Assembly: GCA_018398585.1 (NCBI GenBank)
Contig: JAGTTD010000011.1
Span: 19,831,346-19,895,345, forward strand
From: Simmondsia chinensis
Taxonomy: Eukaryota; Streptophyta; Magnoliopsida; Caryophyllales; Simmondsiaceae
DNA length: 64,000 bases
Direction of reading: 5' to 3'
This document shows, in pieces, positions 41,201 through 53,639 of this stretch (position 1 is the stretch's first letter; the number at the start of each line of letters is the position of its first letter). Below the pieces are notes generated by a model. The model was given only the letters and a program-made list of their open reading frames with translations. It did no database searches and had not been told where the DNA came from. A program made the translations under genes and the position numbers.

Positions 41201-43039
41201 ATGGCTGGTGGAGTAACTACAAGATCTGGTGCAGGAGCTGGAAATTCAGCCACTCTTGTTGATCCTAACAACTCTTATGCTGCTGTAGTTGGTGCAAGTG
41301 CAGCAAAGGAGACACAATTTGTTACTCATGAACAACTGAATTCAAAAATTAATGCAATGTTTGAACGGTTTAGACAAGAGAGCAATCAGCAATGGAATGA
41401 AATGTTTGATCAGCTTAAGCAAAATCAGCTGGAAAATGATCAAAAGAGGCAAGAGGATAGAGAAATGATGCTTCAACAGATGAGGCTGGTGCTTAGAGAA
41501 AATGATCAAAGTAAGGAGGACCTAGTGTCTCAACAACTGCTAGGTTTGGAGGGAAAGATTAATGATCATGTGCATCATCAAGTTCAAGAGGTTGAGGAGA
41601 GAATTTCAGACCAGTTGAATCATCAATCTCAGAACATTGAGGAAAGGTTCAATGAATTGCGCAGACAATTTGACAGGAAAAATGTATCAATTGCTCCCGA
41701 ACCTCTAATTCCTGTTAGCCTGATGCAAAGAAATCAGCAGAGGAGGCTTCCTGATGAAGTGAATCCTCCAATACCAAATAATGCTGCATTTCGAGATGGA
41801 CCACAAACAGATAATGTGGCTGTTAGTCCTCCTATTCATATTCATTCGGTTGATGCTAGACCTCTAAATCATGTTCCTGAAGCTGGAAGAACTGTCAGTC
41901 AGCATGAATAATCATCTGATTAAGAGCAAATTCGATCTGTTAGCATGAATTTTGGTCAAAAAGGTCATCCACCAGACCCTGCAGCACATATCAGGTTGAG
42001 TAATGTTCATACAGGACATCAAAATCATCTTCCTGATCCATCATATTTGCGACCAGATTGCTTGTTTGGGGAACAATTGGTTCGGCTGTCGGATCAGCTG
42101 CATTTCCAGGGACAAAATTCATCTGAAATTGGTCCTAACTATAGCAATGAAGTTACTATGGGTAATAGAGGCAATGGCTTTAGACAACCAAGAGTACAAA
42201 TTCAGAATTTTGATGGGAAGCAACCGCATTCTTGGTTAAGGAGATGTGAGCGTTACTTCCACTTCTATTCCATTCCCGATGAACAAAAGGTAGAATTGGC
42301 TACGGTTTATCTTCAAGGAGATCATGAAGTTTGGCTCTATTGTCTATTGAAAAGCAATTCTACGTTAACTTGGACTGAATTTATGAAGGAGCTTTGTGAA
42401 CGCTATGGTGATGAAGATTCTAGTGACATAGTTGATAGCTTCAACAAGGTGACTCAAGTTACAACGGTGAAGGAGTACATGACAAGGTTCGAGAATCTTA
42501 GAACAAGTATGATAACTGTTTATCCTCAGGCCACTGAGTCATTTTACGTCTCAAGCTTCATTATTGGATTAAAGCCTAAAATCAAGAATTTGGTGAAGGC
42601 AATTGGTCCTACTTCCTTATCCAAAGCTTATGCTAAAGCGAAGTTGTTTGAGGCCATGGTTCTAACATCCAATGATAGGCCAAAGCATCAAGGAGAAAAC
42701 TTCCAACAACATCAAAAGGGGTTAGAAGAACCTAAAGTTCCTCGAGATGTTGAGAAGAAGCCTCAAAGGCTCTGTTTTAAGTGTCGTCAGCCCTATGAAA
42801 TTGGCCATAAGTGCAATCCTAAATTTCTCATGGCAGTTAGAGGAGTTTATGTTGAAGGAAAATTTGAAATTGATGAGTTCGATACTAATATTGATGGTTC
42901 AGATCAGGAAGCTTGCATTGAAGATGAAGAGGACATTACAGTTAGAAGCAAGGAAGCAAGAAACATGCTTAAGAGAACGTTAAAGTCCAAAGGACTCCAG
43001 CATGGAAAGGGCAACTCCTATTTCTACAACAACAAGTGA
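41201..43039 (+). pseudogene. E5 gag (613 codons including stop, two in-frame stops)
   Basis: The ATG at 41201 begins MAGGVTTRSGAG. A long coiled-coil-like region follows (about residues 50-165: QESNQQWNEMFDQLKQNQLE, VQEVEERISDQLNHQSQNIE). Two TAA stops at 41909-41911 and 41921-41923 interrupt, but the same frame continues. The capsid-like core (about 42235-42650) reads SWLRRCERYFHFY, EVWLYCLLKSN, SSDIVDSFNKV, YMTRFENLRTS and GLKPKIKNLVKAI. The zinc knuckle CFKCRQPYEIGHKC is at 42773-42814. The acidic tail ends NSYFYNNK. The protein would form particles around element RNA. It is closely related to E3 gag in every block. A single suppressed or recently mutated stop pair separates it from function. 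Confidence 0.92.
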
Positions 43040-43062
43040 TCTTCAAAGTCTCATTTTCTCTC

Positions 43063-43099
43063 ATTCTTGAGGACAAGAATGTTTTCAAGGGGAAGGGAA
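43063..43099 (+). promoter_or_regulatory. Stem-loop plus polypurine tract of E5
   Basis: ATTCTTG-AGGA-CAAGAAT (43063-43080) is identical to E3. AAGGGGAAGGGAA (43087-43099) abuts the 3' LTR. Confidence 0.85.
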
Positions 43100-43619
43100 T
43101 GTTATGATCCGAGAATTCAAGGTTTGAGCTATTGTTGGCAGTGTGGCTGTTTGGTGTTGGTGTGCTGGTGCGATATTGCTGTTCTGTCATTGGTACTGCT
43201 GGTTGTTGCTATATGGGCTGTTAGTGGGCTGTTAGAAGTATAATTCTAGTTAGATGCTGCGGGTAATATCTGAATTGGAGCAAGTTGGCGCCAAAATGCT
43301 TTAAGAGTTAGTTAGAAGATATTTTTTGGTTATTCTAGATATTTTTCTAATAAGGCAGTTAGTAGTGTGTCTTGATTCATTGTATTGCTTGTCTTGTTTG
43401 CTTATAAGTAGCTGATTGGTGTAATAATTCAGAAAATTCAATGAAATATCAACAAATATCTCAATTTGAGATCAAACCTTCTCTCTCTCATCTAACTCTT
43501 CTATTTCTCATCCTTATTTCTCTAATTTCTCATCTCAATTCACTTCTTTCTCATCTCATACTCTCATCTATCTCAATTTTACTTAGCTTATGCTTTGTGA
43601 TTCAATCACGAGCATAAAA
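43100..43619 (+). repeat. 3' LTR of E5 (520 bp)
   Basis: It matches 40205-40719. The terminal CA is mutated to AA (GAGCATAAAA). The flank TAATT follows. Confidence 0.93.
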
Positions 43620-43624
43620 TAATT

Positions 43625-46598
43625 CTACCTATATCCATCAAGTGTTCCTGGTGAATTGGTATACAACACACCCCTATGGTGAATTCATCTCCATAGATTT
43701 GTTTATCCCATATCTGCAAGCTATTAACAAGGACAAATACAACAAATGCAACCATAATATGGGCTCATTATGAAGCTTACTCCGATCAGTGGCCTCCAGT
43801 GGAGCAACATATCTAGAAGCTCATCTAAGAGTGGTATATGCTAGCATGACCCAAACAAACATAGACCACGATGTGATTCAATTCATAATGGATCCAAGAG
43901 TTGGCAATGTATAGGGATACAACTCATTTGTATATAGGATTATGAGTAAATGGGAACTTTCATCTTTCGATCTCACATATTGTTATAGCCTTTTTGTTAT
44001 ATTAGTTCCCCGCTTATGAGAACTATGCAACAAGCTGCACACAATTATTTTACTAGTGTGAGACTGTCCCTTACTAGAGGCAATAATATGATTACAAAAT
44101 GGAGCTAAATTTGGTTTGATGTGAAATAAATAACTTAGATACAATCCTCTAAATGCTCAAAATAGGATTTTTCTAGCGCTAACACTGTCTATAAATAAAA
44201 AGAATTGGATAATGTAAAGTTTACTATATAACCTTAGAGGTACCAACTCCACTATCATAGATCTCTGTCTCTATATCTCCCTTTGTAAAGGCATGTTGCA
44301 TTTGCTAACAATGATGGCTGAGCTCAATTAATCTCATTATAAAAAAAAAATTCTCACCCACGTGAGGTTCCTCTTCGCAATCCCATGCCCTTGAATTCTC
44401 TTCACATAATGATTGTGAAAAATCAAGGACACAACCATCAATAACTTTTCAAACATATTGGTAAACTTAAATATAAACTTATCAAACATAGTTGCACCAA
44501 TAATTTCTATGATTATTTATATGCTAGTGGTCCACCAATGTGTGTACTTGAAAATTTTTTATTTTGGAATTTGGCATTCCCATGTTTTCCATCAACAATG
44601 GTGTTATTACTTACATGAAATGAAACAAAGAGGCACTATCTTTTATTCTAGAACTTGTACAATTAAAAGTATATTTAATTGGACTCAGAATATTTTGTTA
44701 GAACATTTATCGACTACACAAGCACTAATAAACCAACAATACAAAACCAATTTTATCAAGTAAAGGGAATATGAACCAATTAAACTCACTCATTACTTAG
44801 AGATAATATATATTATTGCACAGTCTATCTTGAAAATATTTATGATGGTCTTATTCTCCAATTACTTTTCTGTGCCCCCACTATTTTTAAAATTAAGGAT
44901 TTAATGCTTTATTACTATTCATCTTATAGAGATTCCTCATGCCGTTATACTAGATGATAACTTTGTGCTTTTCATTCGTATTTTTGTATCCATTTCATAA
45001 ACAAGAGGTTGCAGTTCTAGCTAGAAAGTTCATTCTATATTATGAGGGCCTCAAGCGTGGAAAGTATCTTTAGAGCTACTTACAATTAGTTCTGTGGTAG
45101 CATCAAAAAATTGAATTTCCTTGAAAACAACTCTTATATAAAAACAAATATCGTATCTCAACAAGTGACCAAATTTAAAGTGAGGAAGTTCACAATTAGG
45201 AGCAAAACGAGTGATTCATGCTTTACTCAAATTTAGATTTTTCTTGTTGAGGTCTTACTCTTCTTTGGATAAGGAACAACATGAAACCTAATTTTGACAT
45301 AAGAGCATGACGATGCAACACATTCTTATCTGATGCAGATTCAAGTTCATAATTATGAGCATGCACCTTGAAGGAAAATAGAAGTATCCCCCTATTGTCA
45401 GTATGAACTAGAAAACGCACAACATCACTAGCTTCTTTCATTTTTTTCTAGTCGCTACCAGAAAATTACTGGAAACGAATAATTTACTGTAAGAAGGCAT
45501 TGGAACGAAGCAAATACTGTATGAGTAATTTTGTGATGGTTAGTGGGATCAAGCCGATCAAAGTTTATAGCCAGTGCACACAAGAAAATGCAAAAGATTT
45601 CTATAACCATCCCTTAAAATGTTAGTTATAGACGTTACTAAGTTTGAGGACAATGAGCATAAACCCAAAATTTGCTAACCAGTAAGCTTTAATTTCTTTA
45701 GCACCTAAAGTCATGCTGACCGAAACACCTGTACTTCAATCGATTAACCAAGCACGGGAGACTTTTTAATATTTTATATTCAACTTCATCAATCATTATA
45801 ATAACATGTCACATTAGCTAATGAGGTGTTGCTTTTACTCTTTAGTGTGGTATACAAGTCATGCTCAATGAGGGGATTACTAAAATCAATACGATGCACA
45901 TTTAATGCTCCAAACACAAGAGCAATATGATAAAGTAGGTATATTCAACTAGTACAAGTGGACATAAGACATTTGAGCCGTTTAATTTAGTGTCTTATTC
46001 CTTTACCCTTACAGAAAGCTTATCACCTCCTTACCCCCTGATCATAGACTCGGAACATAACATAAAATACATTTACAAGTGCTCAACATGAGAAGAAGCA
46101 ATTTAAATCTACAATTTGTTTAACTAAGTAATCCCACACGTGGAAGGGAAAAGACTTAAACTTAGATCGAAAACTTTCTCCATTAAGAATAATTTTCTCG
46201 CTTTCTATTACAAATGTCCAAAACTGTTGCTCTTGTCTCAATTCAAGATTACTTTTACTTTCAAGTTGGAATTACATACAAATAGAATTGGCCAGTATAC
46301 CCTCAACATTGACAACTAGAACTATGTAATTAGAGTACTTTTATTCTCACTAGGATGCCAACAAATTTTCTAATATGAGAAATCATGTAATTCACTGCAA
46401 TGTAGTGAATTTAGGCATTCTTCCTCGATACTTCATTCACCACCATGTGTATGCCTTGATGTGGAAATTATTGAAAGGTCAAGAAACTATTATCTTTCCA
46501 TTATAATATATTTATGCATCCATACTTTCACTGTTATACAAATATATATTAAAGTCACATGCATATGTATAATACTATATTTGGAGACTGTCTTAAAT
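43625..46598. other. E6 interior, right part; non-coding
   Basis: About 3 kb of AT-rich sequence with only short frames and no recognised domain on either strand. Confidence 0.5.
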
Positions 46599-47227
46599 TG
46601 TTAGAGAAAATACAATATTATTATGCGTAATACATAAAAATAAGGAAGATAATATCAACAAAAGATTTGAAGGAAAGGGGAAAAGGAAAGATATTACATG
46701 GAACACGTGGATACGAAGAAACAGCAATGAAGAAACAATTGAGCAAGGCGCGGATCGCGCTCTCTTTAAGACGGTTTCCACGCTCCTATGAGTTAGAACT
46801 CGATGCAATAGGTAAATAGCGCGCTGTCCCTAGGATACAACGCTCAGCAAGTGCTATCATTCTCAAGACCCTGCATTGGTCTAAGACGCCAAAACTATAC
46901 CCGACACCTTATTCCAAATTATCTAAAAATGGGGAACATTTAACGTAAGTAAACCACACTTGTCCTTCCTATTTGACCAATATGGGATATATATAATATT
47001 TCTTAAAGCCAAATATTGAATTCTTATCAAAACCGTAAATCATCAATTGCAGTACATAAAGACATATAATATGAGCATTGATAAAAAAAAAATAACATTG
47101 AGCAAAACGCATGTAGCCAAACCTTTAAAACCCATCAACGCACATGAAATTATAATTTTATGTATTCTTGTTCATAAAATAATTTATTTATATTTATTTC
47201 ATAAGAAATTTATAAAATAAACCAACA
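46599..47227 (-). repeat. E6 right LTR-like repeat (629 bp)
   Basis: It starts TGTTAGAGAAAATAC and ends AAACCAACA. It aligns end to end with 38457-39073. Confidence 0.75.
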
Positions 47228-48540
47228 ACTCATACTTTTTGAACCATGTGGATGGCATGATTAAAAACTGGGAATTATCTTTGATCTATAATCTATATTC
47301 TATAAAACATAATAATCTATCTATAAAATATAATAAAGGGCAAAAAGTTACTATGGAGAGGAATAATAACTCTTACACCTTTTCCCTTTTTTTTTTTTTT
47401 TTTTTAATTCTTACTCTATTTCCACTCTTTTTCTCATTTTTTTTGTTTAATTGCATTTTTATATGTTGAAATTTGATAAATATTTTTAAGAATCTAACCA
47501 ATTTTGTACAAAAGATGCTGATATAATCTGATAGTAACACTTACTCATTTTCATTTATTTTAGTTTTTAAAATTCTTACTCTTTTTTTTTTTCTTTTAGT
47601 TACATTTTTATATGTTAGAATTTGATAAATCAATAATCAATAATCTATATCTAGATCTATAATCTACAATCTATAATCTATAATCTATAATAATAATAAT
47701 AATAATAATAAAAGGGAGTACGAGTTACTATTAGGAGGAATAGTAACTCTTACCCCTTTTTCTTTTTTCTTTAAATTCTTACTCTTTTTCCTCTCTTTTA
47801 ATTATATTTTTGTATGTTGGAATTTGATAATAATAATTATAACAATAATAAATAATATAAATAAGAGTTACTATTGGGAGGAATATAACTCTTATTCCTT
47901 TTTTCTTTTCTATTTTTAAAATTTTTACTCTTTTTTCACTCTTTTATTGCACTTTTATAGGGTTTGAATTTTCTATATAAAATAATAATAATACTAAAAT
48001 ATAAAAAAAGGAGTAAGAGCTATAATAATAAATAAAATAAAAAAGGGATAAGAGTTATTTTTGGGAGGAATAGTAATTCTTACTCCATTTTCTTTTTTTG
48101 TTTATAAAATTCTTAATCTTTTTCCTCCCTTTTTCTCATTTTTGTTTTCACTTAATTGCATTTTTATATGTTGAAATTTGATAAATTTTCATAAAAATCT
48201 AAATAATTTAATGCAAAAAATGATAATATATCTATAATCTATAAAACCATATCTATAAATATATATATCTATAATCTATAATCTATATTTATAATAATAA
48301 TAAATAAAACATAAAAAAGGCAGTAACAATTACTATTGGAAGCAATAGTAACTCTTACTCTTTTTCTTTATTTTTTTTTTTTTAAATCCTTACTTTTTTC
48401 CTCTCTTTTTCTCTTTTTTCCCCCTAATCCAATAGTAACTCTTGCTCATTTCTTTTTTTATTTTTTTTATTTTTATATATCTTACTCCTCTTTTAATTAC
48501 ATTTTTATATGAAATTTGATAGCTTTTGTAAGAATATGTT
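47228..48540. repeat. Array of hairpin-forming AT-rich repeats (first block)
   Basis: It repeats a unit with AAT/ATCTATA runs, a hairpin (GAGTTACTATT - GGGAGG - AATAGTAACTC, arms up to about 20 bp), a T-rich pyrimidine stretch (TTCTTACTCTTTTTCCTCTC) and TTGCATTTTTATATGTTG. Hairpins are at about 47350, 47712-47760, 47862-47901, 48041-48088 and 48311-48365. No gene is present. Confidence 0.75.
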
Positions 48541-50773
48541 GACATGAATTACCCAAATACTCCCATAATCATGTGTCATGCTCGCATTTTGGGTTATAAA
48601 GTCATCAAATTCTAGTGAAGATACTGATATATTATCGAAATAGTGTTCAATTTTAGCATTTTTCAATGACAATCTGCCAAAATTTTGCTAAAAATCTGTA
48701 TGATTGATAAAATTTTAAAATTTAAGGTACCTAAGTGATAAATTATTTAAAACTTATGATACCTTATTACATATATTGAAAAGTCAGAGTACCTGAGTGA
48801 TAAATGCTCAAACCTTAAGGTAACTAAATAATAATTTTCCTGATTTTTATTTTCACTAAACTTTCTCATTCATATTTTTCCTTCGTGGGTGTTTGTTCAT
48901 TTCAATTGACCTTAGGTTGCATGCCTTTCATTCTCTTTTTTTCATCTTCATCTCGTTCAGTATCTCACTATTTTTGCTAGCCCTACTGCAAATTTTGTAT
49001 TGCAATATGGTCGCATCAAATTTGCATATTCATTATATAAGGTAATTTAGATTAATAAGTTTATCAGAAAATAATAGAATAAAATTGTGAGAGAATTTCT
49101 ATTAAAAAAATTAGGATGAGGTTTTCCAGTTTTTAGTCACTCATTTGCTTTAGACTCATAATGACAATCATGAGCAATTACATTCTAAGTTGGGGAATAG
49201 AAATTATATATGATTTTGGTTGTTCTTGTAACTAGTTTTAAATCAGGGTTTGCTAAATATGGCTAATAATGATTTGGAAATATCTTGTATTATTTTTTGG
49301 TAACAAACAATAAATGGATTGTTTTAAAGTAAATGTTCGGTATTATCTGCTTGCCCAATTACCCGTGCCCAGTCACCCGCACCAGTTGCCTATCAGCATT
49401 AGATTACTGCCACGAGTCCCGAGCTGTAACGTTGGACCATGCATGTGTTGCTTTTTATAAAACACAATTTTAAGGTTTGCTTTATGGGTTTTCAATTTTG
49501 AACAGAGCCCACTTTTGGTTCTTTGTAAAATGCATGAGGGGGAGAAAAATGTAAGTTGAGAAAGAGAGCAATCGAGAGAGAAAGAAGAGTTGACAAAGAA
49601 GAAGAAGAAGACATAGGAGCTCAGTTGGCTCGGTTCTTATGTTGTTGGGTGATCGACTTTGTTTTCTTTATATTAGTATCTTGTGTTGTTGGCTGTTTCA
49701 TTGGAAATTAATATAATGTTTTTTTTTTTTGGGTCTTATGTGATCAACTTTGATTCCTCTATTTTTTCTTCATCTTTATGCTATTTTGTCTGATTTGGTC
49801 CCTCGAAATTGTATGTGTTTGAAAGAATGGGTGAAATTATGATTGAAATTTGCAATTTAAGTATTTCAAAAACAATTGGAGAGTGCATCTGTTCACTCCC
49901 TTGCTATATATATGCATGCTAGAAAATTGGTAATTTTTATTGTATTTTTGAATGATTTAGTAAATTGATAGTTGAATGATTTGGGTGTGAGAAAAAGGGT
50001 ATGCTTCTCAAATTATGTGCAACCAATGCCTTTAATTTTTATGTAGTTTGCATAAATCTCGGTTTATTCATGTTTTTACTAAATCTCTCAATCTTTTTTT
50101 TAATTTTTGCTTAGTGAGCCTTTTGTCGATTTCAATTGAGCTCAGTTTGTATGTCTCCCATACTTATTTCTTCACTTTTACTGTCTTTAGTTTTGATAAT
50201 CAGATTCCATGATTAGTTGTAGGTGGTTGTGTTAAATGAGGTTGTTTTTTCGATGTTAGATTTTTTGTAGTTATTGTTGATCTAGTTTCATATATCACAA
50301 AATTGAGGGTTGAACTTGCTCAGCTTACAATTAAATTGTGATTTCAAGTGTCTTGGTTTAGATCTTCGTGCCTTGGTATATTGGGCAAAGAGAGCACGGA
50401 TATTTTTAGTGTCGGGCGTACTACTTAGTACTTGTGTTTGAAAGAATTGGTTAAACTGTGATCAAAATTTGCAATTTAGGCCTTCAGAAACAATGGTGAG
50501 TGCACGTGTTCACTCTCTTGCCATATCTATGCTTTGCTATGAAACTAATAAATTCAGTTTGTGATTTGGATGATCTATTAAACTAATAGTGTGTATGGCA
50601 GAGGGGTGAGAAAAAGATTAAGATTAATAGCTTGAGTACTTCGTTCTTTACTATCACTATTTGCAACACAACTTAATGGATATGATTGGATCACTATTTG
50701 ATATGAGCTTTTTCTGTTGTATTTTATGCATTTGGATATTTATATTTTAATTAAGTTTGCTCTTTCTTTCTAG

Positions 50774-50853
50774 ATGCATCCATAGATGGACGTCGTGATT
50801 GCTAATGATTTAAAAGAAACCTCCTCTATCAACGATTTCTTTTTTTTTTTTTT
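50774..50853 (+). pseudogene. Exon-like island, copy A (broken)
   Basis: TTTCTTTCTAG precedes ATGCATCC. The frame hits TAG at once and is further damaged by a 21-T run replacing the middle. It is the homologue of 63493-63576. Confidence 0.3.
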
Positions 50854-51235
50854 TTTTTTGAGGTGCTTCTATCTTTTCTAATCTCCCAACTGTTCTGCTA
50901 TTATACATGACTATTCAAGTTTAATCATGCTATTAGTTTAGTGCCTTTCTTTAAATTTTCATTTGGTAGCTTGTATGCACAGTACCACATGGATTTTCCT
51001 TATGATCTATTTAGTAGTAATTTTTAGTTGTATAACTTATGTAGACTACCCTAATGATGACTTTCTTGATTTCAGATTTTGCTTTAGCTTATTAATATCT
51101 TATCATCAAACTAAAATTTTAAACAAGTAGTGGTGAGGATAGTATTAGCGAGTGAAATTCTTTAAGGAAAGCAATTAAGGGGTGTTTTTATTAAATTGTT
51201 TGGGTATAAATGTTGGTAAGGAAGAGCCTTCAGAG

Positions 51236-52471
51236 CAAGGTTGTCAAAATCGGGATTCTACGTAGAATCGATGAGGGATCAGCAGAATCAAAATTGTAGA
51301 ATCGAATCGAGAATCGTAAGATTCTACTTTCCTGTGTAAGTAATTATTTATATTGACAAAATTAGTATAACAATTCTCAAATATATGATAAAAAATATCA
51401 AAAAGTCCACAACACAATAGTTTTATAATACATTAGAAATCCAAAGGTAGGAAAAAGTGTAACATTATTCCAACATAAAACATACGCTCAAGGCTCTCAA
51501 CTTATATAGCATATCACAATTGAATAAAAGAAACCTAAATGTAAACTCTTAAATGTATAAATTGAGTATATGAATAACATAAGTAAAAACATATGAACTA
51601 AGACTAAAATTACATTAGTTACACTCTCAATTTAAGTACTAAAACAGTAAAAACCCAGATGTAATTTAACAAATTAAGCCCAAATGTAATATATAAAACC
51701 TATGAATGACATAAGTAAAAACTTATGAACTAGGACTAAAATTATATTAGTTACATTCTCAATTTCAGTAGTAAAACAATAGAACATCCTCAAAATGATC
51801 AGTTAATAGTAAATTTTTACTTCAATAGTTAATAAAAAAATGTAATCAAAGATGAGATTAATATTGAAAGTTAGGGCTTAATATATTATACAAAAATGTA
51901 AAAAAATACATTAAAATCTACATTATTTGAGTTTTAGCATTGAAACTAACCTTTTAATGAGCGAAAGAAAGGACTTAGGCAGACGGAGAGCACGGAATAC
52001 TCTGGGAGTTGGACTGATGAGCCTGCAATGGTTGGATTGGATGGTGGCGGAGAGTGCGGTGGTTGTCGTCGTCGGAGAGACTTGTCGTCGTCGTCGAAGT
52101 CAGGTCGTCGTCGTCGTCGTCGAAGCGGCACCGGTGAAGCGTGCAAGACCAAAGACAGAAGTTAGGTTAGGGTTAGCGAATGCGAAGCAGGGAGAGAGAG
52201 GGAGGAAAAAAGACAAAGCAGATTTTTTTTTTATTATTATTTTTTAATCTAGCACGTGCCTTGCACGTGGCACAAACCAACAATGGGTTGAATCGCTGAA
52301 TCGGTTCAGAATCACGATTTTACCGATTCTGAACCGATTCTAACGATACTGATCCGATTCAGCCCCGATTCTACTTCAATGCGATTTTTTAAGCGATTTA
52401 GATCGGTAGGTTAAAGCAAGATCATAAAATCGTACAATTTTACGAGTTGAATCGCGATTTTAACAACGTTG
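51236..52471. mobile_element. hAT-like non-autonomous element (1236 bp) in copy A
   Basis: Perfect 8-bp target duplications CTTCAGAG (51228-51235, 52472-52479) flank terminal inverted repeats CAAGGTTGTCAAAATCG and, reverse complemented, CAACGTTGTTAAAATCG. Copies B and C lack it. Inside are AT-rich DNA, GTC repeats (52059-52125) and subterminal copies of an AGAATCG-like motif near both ends. There is no transposase ORF. Confidence 0.9.
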
Positions 52472-52790
52472 CTTCAGAGCTGTCAAATAGAAAAATACAA
52501 ATCCATCTAAAATTACAAATACAGCTAATTATTCAAAAATAGGAAGCTTTTCATTTGGGGATTCTGACATGTATTGTGTCATCTAGTATAAACTTAATAC
52601 TAGTAGATCTGTGGTATCAGAGATTCCAAACAAATGTTTGATGAGAATATGATAGCAGATTGTAGGATATGCAATAGATTACGATCACACACTAGTAGTG
52701 GCATCTAAGAGGTCTGCCAAAAAATAAAAGATTGAAGGGATTATGATGTTTTTTGAGAGTGAGATTGGAGGCTAGATTAGCAAAATAGTT

Positions 52791-53639
52791 AGGAGTAACT
52801 GTTACTCATTTTCCTTTTTTTTTAGTTTTTAAAATTCTTACTTTTTTCCTCTCTTTTTCACATTTTTTTTTTCTTTTAATTACGTTCTTATATGTTGATA
52901 ATAATAATTATAATAATAATAAATAATATAAACAAGAGTTACTGTTGGGAAGAATAATAACGCTTTTTTCTTTTTTTTAAAAAAATTCTTTTTTCTTTTT
53001 TTTAAAAAAATTCTTACTCTTTTTTCTCTCTTTTTCTCATTTTTTTTCCTTTTATATGCATTTTTATAAGCTAAAATTTTTCATATAAAATAATACTAAT
53101 AATAAAACATAAAAAGGGAGTAAGAGTTATAAAAAGAAACAATAAATAAAATATAAGAAAGAGAGTAAGAATTATTATTGGGAGGAATAGTAATTCTTAA
53201 GAATTATTATTGGGAGGAATAGTAATTCTTACTCTTTTTTCTTTTTTTATTTTAAAATTTTTACTCTTTTTCCTCTCTTTTTCTCCTTTTTTTCTTTCTT
53301 TTAATTGCATTTTTATATGTTAGAATTTCATAAATTTTTGTAAGAATCAAACTAATTTTATATAAAAAAATGCTGATATAACTATAATCTATAATCTATA
53401 TTTATAATGATAATAAATGACAACTACAACATAAAAAAAGGAGTAAGAGTTACTATGGGAGGATAGTAACTCTCACTCCTTATACTTTTTTTTTGTTTCT
53501 AAATTTTTTACTCTTTTTCCTCTCTTTTTCTCATTTTTTTTTAATCCAATAGTAATTCTTATTCCATTTTTGGTTAAAATTCTTACTCTTTTTCCTCTCT
53601 TTTTCTCTTTTTTATTCCTTTTAATTGCATTTTTATATG
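52791..53639. repeat. Hairpin repeat array (second block)
   Basis: Same unit as 47228-48540. The best hairpin is 53438-53481, with 19-bp arms, one mismatch and loop GGGAGG. At about 53170-53240 two hairpins are fused head to tail. Confidence 0.75.

Larger units (their letters stand above)
40205..43619 (+). mobile_element. E5: gag-only LTR retroelement (TR-GAG type), 3415 bp
   Basis: LTRs lie at 40205-40719 and 43100-43619. The target duplications TAATT (40200-40204, 43620-43624) are perfect. It has a tRNA-Met PBS, a leader, gag with a zinc knuckle, a stem-loop and a polypurine tract. There is no protease, RT, RNase H or integrase anywhere between the LTRs. By eye the LTRs differ by roughly 15 substitutions and a few indels, so it is young for this window. 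Such gag-only elements rely on pol from autonomous relatives. Confidence 0.95.
38457..47227 (-). mobile_element. E6: LTR-bounded non-coding element (LARD-like), hosting E5
   Basis: Two related repeats with TG...CA ends lie in the same orientation (38457-39073 and 46599-47227). A third copy starts at 63735. Without E5 the element is about 5.35 kb and has no recognisable gag or pol. The minus orientation rests weakly on a purine-rich ACGTGAGGGAT next to 39073 on the - strand. No tRNA-type PBS is obvious and the outer flanks (GTAAC, ACTCA) do not form a target duplication, so the pair might also be two separate insertions. Confidence 0.5.
48541..52790 (+). repeat. Segment copy A (about 3 kb without its hAT insertion)
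   Basis: It aligns in order with copy B (53640-56680) and copy C (59460-63734), for example GAGCTGTAACGTTGGACCATG (49421 region), AAGAGTTGACAAAGAAG (about 49586) and the exon-like island at 50774. The copies differ by many substitutions, so the duplications are old. Long frames are absent. The strand is given by the exon-like island. Confidence 0.7.

Noticed and set aside
44458..44763. 101-codon frame in the E6 interior
   Set aside because: No domain, AT-rich composition, and no conservation that can be checked within the window.
51927..52247. 106-codon frame with poly-Val and Arg-rich stretches
   Set aside because: It lies wholly inside the hAT-like element and owes its length to a GTC repeat.
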